Position numbers and translations under genes: made by a program
From: Xiphias gladius
Lineage: Eukaryota > Chordata > Actinopteri > Istiophoriformes > Xiphiidae
Length of the DNA: 64,000 bases
Direction of reading: 5' to 3'
Assembly (NCBI RefSeq): GCF_016859285.1
Contig: NC_053418.1
Location: forward strand, 20,884,910-20,948,909
Part shown: positions 45,101 through 56,205 of the stretch, piece by piece
Layout of the letters: every line of letters begins with the position of its first letter
Position numbering within the stretch: position 1 is the stretch's first letter
The notes under the pieces: model-generated
Told to the model about the DNA's origin: nothing
Database searches by the model: none
The model's input: the letters and a program-made list of their open reading frames with translations, nothing else

Positions 45101-46101
45101 ACCCTCCCTGGGTCAGACTGTGTAAACACTAAACAGGGTTCTGAAGTGTAGCTGATGTGAGGTACAGTGTTTTTCAAATAAATATATTTCTTTATTGACA
45201 ATAAACCTCACTAGTTTACCACATGCTGCAGATGCAATTTTGGAACTGCCACATGACCAACAATGAAACATAAATCAGCTAAGGCACAACTTAAAAGATC
45301 CTGTGAGCTATATGGCAATTTTACATATGTAGTTACTTATGCAGATCTAGGGCAATATAAAAAGGAGGATATTAATATTATTTCATGATTTCATAATTTA
45401 AAATGTATATGACATCATATACAGTGTATCAATTTGTGTAATGCAACCTATCATGAGTGACTTGTCTACTTCACAACAGTATCATTGGTGTTCGTGGAGA
45501 CGAATCCCGATGCCATGCACTACATTTTAAGATTGCCATCAGGTAAATAGTTGAATATCTTAATCATACAATGTTTTCCTCTGAAATGCTGTGGATTTTT
45601 TTTTTAATGAAGTTTCAAAAAATGTAAATACTGAGCGAAAGTACCAGTCTCCTACCGTTTTACTCAGCTAGTAATGATAAGTAATTACCCCAAGTAACGT
45701 TAGTTAACGTAACGCTAAAATACATATGATAGAGTCGCGACTGATTATCTCTTTCAATTAAAGCCAATACTGTTTAAATGCAGCTAAACAGTGCGCTGTA
45801 GAAATAATATATTATTTATGTTAAGTGTATGCCAGAGACGATATTAAACACAAACGCCCAGTAAACTGGCTTTACGGAGCTAGTTACTTAACGCTACATG
45901 ACATTTTATCTGGATTACAAGTTTTAGCTAATGTTGAAATCACAGCGAAACTTTGCTAACATTAGCTATTTGCTAACGACAGCTAATAAATAGCGTCAAG
46001 TTTTCAATCTGGCATGAATAGCTGAGCTTTTTGCACACACTCGCTGGAAACAAGCTGGCCTCTTCAGTACATAGAAGTATTAGTAAAGCACTTCTTACCA
46101 T
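28320..46101 (-). CDS. TRPM6: TRPM6 channel-kinase, 38 coding exons, 1947 aa
   Basis: Mg2+/Ca2+-permeable plasma-membrane channel with a C-terminal alpha-kinase, used for epithelial Mg2+ uptake. Exons, 5' to 3' (high to low): 46101-46099 (ATG only), 44637-44558, 44311-44273, 43700-43511, 43185-42972, 42589-42465, 42314-42143, 41911-41737, 41578-41455, 41374-41302, 40982-40882, 40744-40610, 39916-39863, 39622-39488, 39337-39212, 38728-38457, 38164-37936, 37605-37453, 37320-37165, 36986-36858, 36615-36364, 36272-36098, 35510-35396, 35292-35096, 34966-34834, 33763-33325, 33075-32379, 32071-31974, 31174-31110, 31007-30982, 30863-30813, 30694-30629, 30472-30174, 29988-29906, 29832-29627, 29494-29443, 29295-29183, 28411-28320. 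N-terminal melastatin region starts [16 protein letters not shown]. Pore GEVYATEID has E1030 and E1035, matching human TRPM6 E1024/E1029. SWSLARD and [15 protein letters not shown] favour TRPM6 over TRPM7. Poly-Glu linker near 1411-1440. The kinase keeps the VVKAF lysine, LVLDIQG and GEELTDP aspartates, and zinc ligands in SHWTYEY and HSCSACC. Human TRPM6 is 2022 aa. Confidence 0.94.
31671..31773 (-). other. TRPM6: Candidate alternative 103-bp exon of TRPM6
   Basis: On the minus strand a good acceptor (pyrimidine-rich, ending AAAACAG) and a good donor (CTCA followed by GTAAGG) bound 103 bases. The main transcript joins 31974 to 31174 in frame without it. Including it shifts the frame and meets a stop within the next exon. 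Two of its three frames are open. It could be a regulated cassette or poison exon, or a chance pair of splice sites. Confidence 0.4.
34525..34612. repeat. Fragment of an unclassified interspersed fish repeat
   Basis: The blocks AAAGCGCTATGCACTACAT, CCACATTCACCCATTCACA and ACTGATGGCATGG resemble a short dispersed repeat that I know from many fish genomes. It sits in a TRPM6 intron and has no coding capacity. Family not assigned. Confidence 0.4.
41960..42133. repeat. (CA)n array with AGACACACAC decamer periodicity, in TRPM6 intron 7
   Basis: About 125 bases of CA/GT dinucleotide lie inside an intron of only 231 bases (41912-42142). The middle (42041-42090) is five copies of the decamer AGACACACAC, a higher-order repeat born inside the microsatellite. 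In the transcript it reads as UG repeats. Open frames of CVCV type that run from here into the next exon are artefacts. Confidence 0.95.
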
Positions 46102-46496
46102 GGCTGTACTCTTGAGTTAAAAACGTGTGGCGTTTGATAGGAATGAGTCTATAGGGATCTTGAGTCCGATCCCACCACCTCATCATTAGTCCTCTGACAA
46201 GGACTAACTGCCCTTTTATCAGCCACTGGTCCAAAGGGCAGGGAGAGTCTTTCCAAGTAGCCTTGAGGAGTTCATGACCTCCTTCAAACACATTCAGGAC
46301 TGGTTCACCCCCCGAGCTGTCAACAAACGGTGGAGGTGCTGGTATGCCCCCCTTTCCCCATCCAGGTCCTGGTCCACACGCAGAGAAATATGGAAATGGC
46401 AAATGGTGGAGGTAGGCAAGGACGATGATAAAAAAAAAATGATATATCCAATTGTTCATCCTTTTGTTCAACCCCTCAGGTACAAGCACACGTACA

Positions 46497-46533
<37 letters not shown>

Positions 46534-47792
46534 CCAATTGGCGGGTCACAGCATCTGCAAATATATTTAGTAAATCGGCACCTATGTAAAAACAGCAGGA
46601 CACTTGTTATGGCACTGAGCCCTCCTTATCAACAGCTGGACCACATCAAGTGGACAGGCTCTGTCAGGACAGTGGATGAATCCTTTCCTTTTACAAAACA
46701 CAATTAAATTGTACAGCAAACAAACATGGTTGTTAATATTTCTTGCTTTACTGTGCGTTACCATTCCAAGATTTACCTGTGCGTGCTGTTAAGGTCAAAT
46801 TTACTGTACATTTTCATGTGTGTATTATTTGCTACCATATTAACTTTAGATTTTGTAGCTTCTTGTAACAGAATATATTTAATTTAAGGATGCCCTCAAA
46901 AATCTGACCTCCTGGTTCATTCACTTTTCTGTTCAAATATCACTGATCAAATAGCACTGCCCCTGACAAATACACTGATGAAAAAAAGTAAAATTTAATT
47001 AAATAATAAGGAACGATAATAATAATACATTTGTAAATTAGATAAAATTTAATTTTCAAATATGAAACAACACAAGAGTATAGAAAACTTTCTTTATTGC
47101 CAATGGAAAAACAGCTGGCTGTGACAATCAGCTTGTATTACAATAACATGTAATAAAAGTGTGAATACATCATACACTAAAGCCTTCAATGAGGTGTTTT
47201 CAAGATTAATATTTCCCACAACATCCACGCCTCAGTCACACTATCTATAAACAACTCTGAGATGATTTACACCAAGCAAGCTGTGAAGATTATAGATTAT
47301 AGAGTGGTTATAAGATGAACTGTCATGCGCAGACCCAGCTTTTCATACCCAATTCCTTTAACATTGTTTATAAAATACTACTCTAGGTTTGGCGGGTAGG
47401 GATTCGGCGTGAAACAAAAAGGCAACTGTTGCTGTTTTATACCAGGCTATCAGAAATTCTTTTCACACAATGGGTATTGTTATTTAAAAGAAAATTTAAA
47501 GTAAAAATATATACCTACAATGTGAGGGTTGACGGTCATCCCTTATTGTTGCAGTACTGTTACAGTGCAGATCTCACTGTTGCTTCACCCAAGTCATTGA
47601 TTTTTACGCCAACATAAAGTTCACTGCCTGTATCGGTCTCAGAGGGCTAACTTGGCAGTCTGCAATATCAGGTTGTTGCATCTCACCTGGAGACACTTCT
47701 AGCAACCTTAATGTGCCTCTGATCTGCTGAAGAGCATCGCAATTTCATGATGCTAGCACAAGAGTAGAAGAGACTCGCGTGCAGACTCGTCT
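46102..47792. other. TRPM6 upstream region and gap to the C9orf40 homologue
   Basis: It holds the 5'UTR and promoter of TRPM6 (both neighbours are transcribed leftwards) and a (CA)n array at about 46500-46531. A minus-strand open frame covers 46064-46603 but includes the repeat, and I recognise nothing in it; only its ATG at 46099-46101, followed directly by GTAAG, is used. From 46.8 to 47.8 kb I see only AT-rich unique DNA, presumably including the 3'UTR of the C9orf40 homologue. Confidence 0.6.
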
Positions 47793-48641
47793 TCAGGTCT
47801 CCATGGCATCAGAAGAAGAGTCACTGACTTTTGACTTTGGTTTTGTTTGGGAAAGGCTGTTGACATCTTGTAGCAGTGAGAGGTCAAGTTCGGGTAAGGG
47901 GACCCTCCAGTACTGGAAGGAGTTGTAAGCGCAGTCTTCAGTGCTGGTGTCTCCATCAGCAGCCTAAGAGTGATGAGAAATGGAGGACTGAGTTTAGGAG
48001 AAATGTCCAACGCATCTAACAGTAACATTTTAGACTGGCTGCCTCGGGTGAGATCAACCAAATTGGGACAAGACTAGCCACTGATTTTGACCGGTAGCTG
48101 GGAATACAGCGAGCTATCCAATGGGCAAAGCGTGACACCTAGTGGACATTTACTGCCAACACGCCGACTCACTTTCCCAGGAGCAGCCCAAGTGTCAGCA
48201 GACTGAATACTGCCGACTTCTGCTCCATTATTAGTAACTTACTTTATCATTAGCTTCAGGAATAACAGTCTCTGAACCCGCGCAGTCCTCTCGAGGTCGT
48301 TTCTTGTGGCTTGTGAGAGTAACGGAGCTGCGACGGTCCTGGAAACTTCCAGAAGTCCGCACCGTCAAAACATTCGCGGCGTGCTTCCTAGTGTCGCAGT
48401 TTGTTGTCTTGCGACGAAGACCTGCGGTTTCTTCGTCTTGTGTCCGCTTTGCGTCTTCGAAGCAGTACGGCCTCTTCCCGCAGCGCCTGCCCAACAAGGC
48501 CAGCACAGACGGAGGGCTCCGGCTCACGCCCCCGGTTGGAGGGACGCTCTCCAGCTGCATGTCGACACCGCAACGCGAACGGTAGCATCTTTTGGAGGGA
48601 GAGCCGTGCAGCGGCGTGTCCTCCGCGCGTCTCTTTGCCAT
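47793..48641 (-). CDS. C9orf40: C9orf40 homologue, 2 exons, 189 aa, function unknown
   Basis: Small conserved vertebrate protein of unknown function. Exon 1 is 48641-48243 and exon 2 is 47963-47793; the junction is phase 0, with donor GTAAGT. The start was chosen at MAKRRAED because human C9orf40 also begins MAKRRA; an upstream in-frame GTG at 48659 is not used. An SPSKR motif follows near residue 14, as in human. Exon 2 encodes the family hallmark YNSFQYWRVPLPELDL (human has YNTFQYWRNPLPPIDL), then an acidic Leu-rich stretch and a Ser-rich tail. The middle is Arg-rich and probably disordered; a nuclear location is an inference. Human length is 194 aa. Its position between TRPM6 and CARNMT1 matches human 9q21. 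Confidence 0.9.
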
Positions 48642-49904
48642 GACTGTCGGTTCTGTCACCGCACTGGTGTGAAGCAGTGGAAACTACAAACACGCGGCGC
48701 TGCGGCACTAGCTGCTTCTCACTGCTTATGTTGAGCACGGACGTGTTCGGTCCAGTTGCAAAACACTGAGCACCGGTAGTTAAAAAAAAAGTATTGCGAG
48801 GCAGCCTGGGTAACCAACCGGAGGAAAGCACCGGTGTCTTTCCCCGCCCAGAGCCTCTGCTCTTCCTGTGGCGGGTAAATTCATGCTGCTCCGTGCTTTC
48901 AGTTTACGCGTTACTGTGATCAGGGCCTTAGCCAGGGTTTTGGAAATACTGAGGTTATGAGTCCAATTCCTTCCACTGAACAGAAAATGTTGACCGGTCG
49001 CAAAGAAATATCTAAAATGTAAATGATTTTTCAGATCTGGTGATATGCCAAGTATTCTCTGTGTAGCAGAGAACTGACATATCCCCCTGTAACATAGAGT
49101 TGAGTTATTGTCCCAAAACACATGTTCTTTCTTTAAGCTGAATGTGGGCACTGTACTTTGTTTTTGAATTAATACCACATAATGTTGCTGCTGTAAATGC
49201 TCGTAAGAGCCCCAAATGTGTTTTAATCCACAGCTGAAAATAGCCCCCAACAATGCACTTTATACTTGTGTTTGAGTAAGGTTTGCTTAAAGCCGCAGTG
49301 CCCAGGCGTTTAAGGAAATAACTGATCCATTTAAAAAAAATGAATCTGTCTATTTATGACCTGTTTTTAAAATTCATGTCTTCAGTGTGAAGGAATGTGC
49401 TTGGGTCTGAGTGCCACAGAGAGGCCAGGGAACTCGTCAAGTATTGAGAGATGGTCTAATGCATTGTTGGTTTGGGTCTCTTCATTGGATTTGTTGACAA
49501 TAAAAATATAGAATACTACCAGCCTTATCTTTTAACTATTCATCTTTTTTCCTATAAATATGATAACCCAACATTGATGTCTAAATATTTCAAAGCGTTT
49601 TTCACACTGCCAGGAATAAAATTCTGATGGGGGACTACTGAGTCTTTTATTTATCCTATATTAATTTTGTTGGCTTAAAAGTACTCAATTGTATACTGTG
49701 TTTAAGGAGTCTAAAATTACTGGAATTAGCCTATAAAATACCCACCATGTATTTTGTTTTGTTTTGTTTTTCTTTTTGTTAAATTGCAGGGTGGAACTAC
49801 TCTCCCTTACCTGCTTCAACTGCCAAAGTTCCCAGAAAAAAAAAAGACCTGACCCCAGTTGTAGCTACAGCCCTGACAGTGATGATTTACTTTTCGGCTT
49901 GCCA

Positions 49905-50190
49905 TGCGATGTGCTGGTATCAAAAGTTAATTCACTGGCTCCCCATTTATGTTAGATCAGCCTTTAAGTGTTAAGCTATAAAATACTGAAGGGATGTTCC
50001 ATGTCACAGATGTCTGAGCTCTCACAGCTTTACGTACTATCCCCTGTTCTCAAGGTGCACGGATCCTTTTTGTCTACAGAGTAAAAAAGAAGTCAGCACG
50101 TTGCTTTTTTGGAATAATCTCACTGCCGACATTAGATATCCTGATTCTATTAATATAAATCTCTTCTTTCACTGAGTTAGTTAGACAAAC
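49905..50190 (+). mobile_element. Degraded LINE (non-LTR) fragment, 3' part of reverse-transcriptase ORF
   Basis: Translations in two frames give the C-terminal hallmark of L2/CR1-like LINE ORF2. At about 49923 there is QKLIHWLPIYVRSAFKC, comparable to the family's LHWLPVRYRIxFK. At about 50105 there is LLFWNNLTADIRYPDSI, comparable to LWNSLPxDIRxxxSVxxFK. The spacing between them fits, but stops and frame changes intervene, so this is a dead, 5'-truncated copy of modest age. The clade is a guess without a search. Confidence 0.7.
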
Positions 50191-50578
50191 AATTTTGAGG
50201 AAACACAGGAAACGCTTGCAAAAATGATGAAATAAATGAAAACATTTTTAAGTGGTTGAGAGTTGAGTTTTTATGTTGTTATATTCATGTTAAAATTATA
50301 TCAAATGTGATATAGTAATACTATGGAGATTCATATTTTTTAAAATGTTTGGCTTTATTCCAAAGTTTGATTAGAAACCAGAAAAGTAAATGAAAATCAT
50401 CTCCACCTTTAAAACAACTTATTCTTGAAAAGCTGAAACATATTTTGATTACATTTTCAGAGGTGACTGGTGATCAATGCAGAGTGAGTGGATGTAGTTA
50501 TTGGCACCATATTTGAAAAATAAATAGATTTCAAAAGAAAATGTTAACATCACGTTCTCTGTTAACACACACACACAA

Positions 50579-50587
<9 letters not shown>

Positions 50588-50634
<47 letters not shown>
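50588..50634. repeat. (AC)n microsatellite
   Basis: AC array preceded by a short AC block and a CT block (50566-50587), between the LINE fragment and CARNMT1. Confidence 0.92.
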
Positions 50635-50637
<3 letters not shown>

Positions 50638-51027
50638 CAGGCAGTGGAAGTAAATGGAGTAAGACTGCAGGTCATAATAGTTGAAAGTTAAATATACTCT
50701 TCATGGCTTGTAGCTGACACACAAACCACTAAAATGAAATAGCAGCCAATGGTGACTGATTCATCTCAGACCTAAGGAAGAAGAAATGTATGTTATTTAG
50801 ACATTTGTCAGATAACATAGTACTGTAATATTTCACACTACCTGCGGAGTTGGGCACATTTCTCCATGAGATGCACCATAAAAAAATATATATGACAAAA
50901 AAGAAAATTTATGTCCACTGATTTTTTTCTTCTGTTTCCATTTTCTTTTTCATTTTGTCAGTCTAATTTTTTCTTAGTCAATGGTTGTGCTCCTCTAAGT
51001 TCCCTGTGTTTTTCAAAGGATTTCTTG

Positions 51028-54000
51028 TCACGTCAGGCTGTCGGTGCCCTCTCGCCGTGGTGACTTTGCAGCCGGTGGAGAACTCAGTTGTTGGTCGTCT
51101 TCTTGACAGTCAAAGTACAGGTCTACAGGTTTTCGTGCCACAAAGAAGACACAGTCGTAAATGTATCTCAACATAGAGCGGTCGTTCTCTGTGTACGTGG
51201 TCTGCATCGACTCTTTCTCAACCTGCAGGAGAAATATGAATACTACTTTACTACTGGAACAAGATTTCTGATGGGAAACATGTTGTTTAGCTATTAATGT
51301 TAATTAAAGTCCCTGGTTTACCTCGATGTGGAAGCCAGCTTTAACCATTGCTGTCCTAATGTCTTCATAGCTAAGTTCGACTGAGAGTTCATTGGCCATG
51401 TTCTCAAAGTGATACAGCAGTGGACCTGAAGAAACATTAAAGACTCTGAGATACGGTATGTTTACCGACATCCAAAAATATCCTTTTTAAACATTTTTCA
51501 GTCTACTTAGTCATAAAACTGAGTCATACAGCAGTACTTTATACTGAATAAGAAAAAAGTTATCCCAAAACTCTATAAAACAAACAGCAACACTGATTTG
51601 CATTTTCATTGTGCCATTTTGTTGCTTTTTTCTCGTTTGCTGATAACAGATCAAATATAAATGTGATTATAATTGAGTCCGACAACAGAAAATTTTAAAC
51701 TTATGTTGATCATACAGTGACCTGATTGACCAAATGCATTGCAGCCACTATTTGAATCTACAGATTTACAGTATGGCATGAAATTTAACAGATTCTTTGT
51801 TTGTTTGTTTGATCAACTATGTTCGGCTCGCCATCAGAAACTGGTCTCTCACTGCAGTCTCACATTTTCCCAACTTGAGAAATGACAATGTCTTCAGCAC
51901 AGAGAAGCCACCTCTCTAAAGGCTCAACACATCTGGGTAATCCAGAGAATTGCCAATTGATGTGTTTATGTTTAAGTAAATTGAGTAAAATTGGGAAAAC
52001 CAAATAGGAAATAACAGCAATTAAAGGAAAAATATGATTCCAACAGTGTATGTTCAGATAGAGTTAATTGCAGGGTCATTGTATTGTACGGCCAGTTGTC
52101 ACTTTATTTAGTTGCCGAAGTTTATGATGATGTACTTGTATTTTTTAACGTCACCACTTCCAACAGCAGGTTATCTACTCATGAGTAGTATTTTGTTAGT
52201 AGCGTTTACGTGTAACTCTTACACAAACCAACTCACCCAGGTTGATCCACACTCCACCAGGCTTCAGAATCTTCCAGATGGTCTCCACATACTCTATGAC
52301 ATTATGAGCTGTGTCAATAAAGAAGCAGGTAGTCACACAGTCCCAGGACTCTGCCAGAAACAGACAATATAATATTACATGATCACTTTTAATTAATATT
52401 AATAAGGTCTACAATTCACCAATGATCAATTCTTTATGTGTTTTTTGAAGAAAATGTTATGGTATACACTTCTCAACAGATGGAGCTGTCTGCTAATATT
52501 TACTCATTATAGTAGTAAGTATACTATAGTATTATGTAATCAATAAAAAAAAAAAAAAAGATGTAAAATGTGTATCCTTAATAAAGCATTACATACTTTT
52601 TGCTGTCCTTTTAGTTATTTTGTAATGTTCAATGACTGCAAGGCAATTGTACAATTACAAGTGCAATTGTTTTGTAGAGTTTACTGAGGGCAAAATAAAG
52701 CATGGGAATTAGGTCTGCCTGAAAGGACATTTTAAATGGAAATAAAGTTAATTCTTGCAATTGGAAAATTGCAAATTCCCAGAGGGGCTGATTGAACACA
52801 CAAAGTTGCCTGAAGTCTTTCAAGGCATATTTCTCTTCCAAGGCTTATGCAATTTGACTGCATGTTACAATGGTGAAAGTTGTATCCCAACAGCATTTGT
52901 TCACCTGTGTCAGTGTAGACCTCCACAAAGTCCCCTGCTACCATGGAGAAGTCTGAAGTTATTGGTAAGCTCTGAGGGTTGACATCAGGGAATCTGATTG
53001 GTCGTGTTTGGTCGGAGGATTTCTTGTTGTTGCTGAAGTGGTGGATCCAAGGGTACAGGGTCAGAGCGTTCACCTTTTCACACCTGAATGGAGCAGTCCA
53101 AATTTATGAGGAAAGGTGGATGGAGGTAGCATTCTGCAGAGTAAGAAGTTGTACCACCAGACAACTGAATATGAATTATGAATTCTGATTTTCTTTGCGA
53201 TCACTTACAAATACTTAGTAGAATTAAGTGCAATTAATACATAGTTCCACTTCAAGAAAACAAAGATATCCTGCAAGAATGTATGCACAGTATGATGACA
53301 GTCCCTAGGTCATGTGTAAGGCAGCTGGAGTTGCAGGAGTGTTAGTGTCTGTGTTACCTATTGAGAACAAAGTTTGAGGAGAAGAGCATGAAGAGGCTCC
53401 ATTCGTTGCCCTGGCATATATAACCCAGCCGAGCTATCTCCCAGGCTAGACGGCCAAGCCCAGCACCCGGAACCAGCACGCTCACCTTAGACACATCACT
53501 GACATAATAAAATGTACAAAATGCACATATCACATGGAAAACACTGAGTAAGTCACATTATCAGAATTATTTCAATTTTCCATAGCACATGAAAAATGTT
53601 TTCATTTGTATCATTATGTAACCATATACCTTTATTTATGTTTGTTCTATTCTATGTATGCTTGGGCAAAATATGCAGCATCCCTGTTTTGGCATGCATG
53701 TGTCTGTCTAAGGGAGCATGTGTGTTTCCTACTATTGGTCACTTGGGAAGAGTCTTTGGATCTCTTGGATGATGGGCTGGTAGCAGGAGTCCCTCTCAGC
53801 CTGGCCAGCCTCACTCCAGTCTCTGACAAACTGCTTTATGGTGGATTTAAGCTTGTCCATGTCAAACGTAGAGGAGGGGCGATCCTTCCTCGGATCCTCC
53901 TGAAGGAAGAATGAAGAGGGGTAAATCTACATAAATTCTTCATGTAAATCAAAATAAATAAACTATTACAGTACAAAAAGTCTCTGTATATGTAAATATC

Positions 54001-54876
54001 TAAGTATCTGCACAGTACCTGGTTTTGTCAAGCCTTACCCTCTCGCCGTACCCGATGTTCTCAAACATGTGGAGACTGTTGTGGATGATGGCCTGCAGCA
54101 CCTCCTGGTTGTGGTCTGCACACTGGCTGATCCGGGCCAGGTTGGACAAAACATTTGGCAGCAAATTCTGGTGGCGCTGCGGAAGGCTCCGAAACTGACG
54201 CTCAGCACGCTTGACCTGCTCCTGGACATGGACCCTGATAGAAGATACACAGGTGACAGCAAAGGTTCACAAGCGTTTTCCTGTCAGGTGGACACAAAGA
54301 GGGAACACACAAATCCACACCTGTAGGTGTAAGGCCTGATTTGACCTGTTTATTGATATAGTTTGGGCTTAACCTTTTGGTCAATTATTTACTCTTTTTT
54401 ATTGACTTCGAGTGAGACTGCTACATCTCTTAAGTTTATTTCAACACGAGTGTTGGAGAGAGAAGGGGTCGACCATGGAGTAGAAGTGGTGCCATGACAT
54501 GAGTGGAACTAAAGTCAGAAAATTATGAAATAAATGCTACAGGAACCTATTTACATACAAACTGACTTACCTATGGGAAGCACTGACCAACACTTGAATA
54601 AAGATAAATTATTACAGTTAGCGGTTTCCCTCCAAACCCAGTTATCTGTCCCTTGCTATTGTTATTTGCTAACATCGTTTATTGACACATACTGTTGTTG
54701 CCTGGCTCGTTCTTTATTATAAAAACATTCTTATTATACCTGTAAAACCTAAAAGCATCGATTATTCTCCAGAAATGCTGCTTTTCCAGCCTGGCCTCCT
54801 CTTCGGGACTGTATTTTATTCTTTCTTTGCGAAAATATGGCCCATCTTGCGCCCCTTCTCCTCCGGTCTCGGCCAT
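51028..54876 (-). CDS. CARNMT1: Carnosine N-methyltransferase, 8 exons, 410 aa
   Basis: SAM-dependent enzyme that methylates the imidazole of carnosine to make anserine; cytosol and nucleus. Exons: 54876-54740, 54234-54039, 53899-53733, 53498-53358, 53083-52905, 52350-52237, 51425-51322, 51222-51028. All are GT-AG and the summed length is a multiple of three. The start is the ATG of MAETGGEG in a good context (GACATGG); an upstream in-frame TTG is ignored. Motif I for SAM binding is [16 protein letters not shown] near residues 174-189. Other conserved blocks are [61 protein letters not shown] and [19 protein letters not shown]. Human is 409 aa, but here the N-terminus is shorter and the C-terminus extends about 30 residues past the ARKP end of the human protein, with acidic and then basic residues. 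Exon 3 uses the weaker donor GTAGGA. Confidence 0.95.
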
Positions 54877-56205
54877 GTCTGAAACAAACTTACAGCTGTC
54901 CAATCAGAACGCGACAAAGTTCTTCTTCGTGAGATTTATTGTGTTCAGCAGATCCAGACTCCAAAAGGCGTATTGCTGCCGCCCACAGTCGCCTGATTAT
55001 ACTGCAGTCAGTTCTGTTTGTTTTATCATCAGGTTGATGCAGAACGTGATGATAAAACAGTAAAGTAATAGAACAATTCTCAGCGACAGATTATGCGAAT
55101 TATGTACGTAATTTAAATATTTGTAGTTAATGGACTAAAACATGCAAACTGCCATGTCTGTTTAGTCTTTTCAATGAAAGTACCAACAATTCCTAGATGT
55201 TGAATAAAGTACATTGGTAAAGTCCCTCCCCCTCTTCTGATTGGTTCAGAAAACTGAAAAGCATAAATTACATATATACATTATTACTCCAGTATGTCCC
55301 TTTTGATACCCCCATGTGCTTTCTCCAGCCGCTTTCAAGCCCCATCTTGTTTTCACTTTGCATTAATAGCTGTTACACTGTATAACTACATAAGGTAATA
55401 TGGGACTTTTATTAAGTGGGAAGAAACACAATATTGTCATTGATAAAGGTTTGATTGTGTTGGTCTGGTTTAAAACTAGCTTCTCTCCTAAATAATACTG
55501 TTTCTAATATAGTGAATGACCATCTAGTGGCTGTTTGATTTAAGTAATGAATAAGCAGTTGGTGATACTTGACGTATTATATTGTGTTATATTTTGGCTG
55601 ACATGACATGTAATTTCCCTTATGAAACCATCTGTTTATACAGTATATGGCCAATGATTACCTTTTAAGTTAATAACCAACCTAGGCAACCCATGATTTC
55701 AGAAAATACAGCAAAAGCCTCACATACACATATGACACATGTCAAAAAAAGGGGTGTGTATACAAAATGGTTGTGTCATATCTAATGAGAGAAATACATC
55801 AATGTTTTTCCCACTGGGATGTCTTCTTTTACCATCTTAGGGAAAGATAGAAATTAAGGAGATGTGCTCCAGTGCTTCGTCAAATACTGAAAAAGAGACT
55901 AAAGAATAAATAGTTGTAGAATGAATTTAAAAATGCTCCATAGTCCCTGAATTTGATGTATTTGTTTTAAAAGATGATCTTTGTTATAATGACTGCCAAA
56001 TACTAATGTGAATGCCTGTTGATAATATTTTATCAGTGTACTAGTTCTCCTTCAAAAACTAATATAAAAACAAACACTCATAAACAGTAAAAGTGTTTGC
56101 TAGACAATCAGTCAGAAAGGAAGAGACCACAGACAAAATGTTTCTTAAATGTTTGTATTTTACATGTGATGCAACTGCTCGAGCAAACATAAAATGTTTC
56201 CTTCA
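54877..56205. other. CARNMT1 upstream region and gap to the serpin 3' end
   Basis: It contains the head of CARNMT1 and, at the low-interest AT-rich right end, the likely serpin 3'UTR. I see no gene, RNA or mobile element. The boundary between 9q21-type and 8p-type gene content lies from here rightwards. Confidence 0.6.

Larger units (their letters stand above)
48642..51027. other. Gap between C9orf40 homologue and CARNMT1 3' end
   Basis: The first few hundred bases are CpG-containing and presumably carry the C9orf40 promoter and 5'UTR. A LINE fragment lies at 49905-50190 and a (CA)n array at about 50588-50634. The rest, including the likely CARNMT1 3'UTR just below 51028, shows nothing else I can name. 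A minus-strand frame at 48780-49253 resembles no known protein. Confidence 0.6.

Noticed and set aside
46064-46603. A 179-codon minus-strand frame at the head of TRPM6
   Set aside because: It contains a CA microsatellite, resembles no known family, and the only supported coding part is the ATG at 46099-46101 in a different frame.
48642-48659. Upstream in-frame start for the C9orf40 homologue
   Set aside because: The codon at 48659 is GTG, and human C9orf40 starts MAKRRA, which matches the ATG at 48641.
48231-48831. Several long plus- and minus-strand frames over the C9orf40 exon
   Set aside because: GC-rich coding DNA yields open shadow frames; only the MAKRRA frame splices correctly to the YNSFQYWR exon.
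54877-54903. Upstream in-frame start for CARNMT1
   Set aside because: The codon at 54903 is TTG; the ATG at 54876 has a better context and gives a protein of the usual length.
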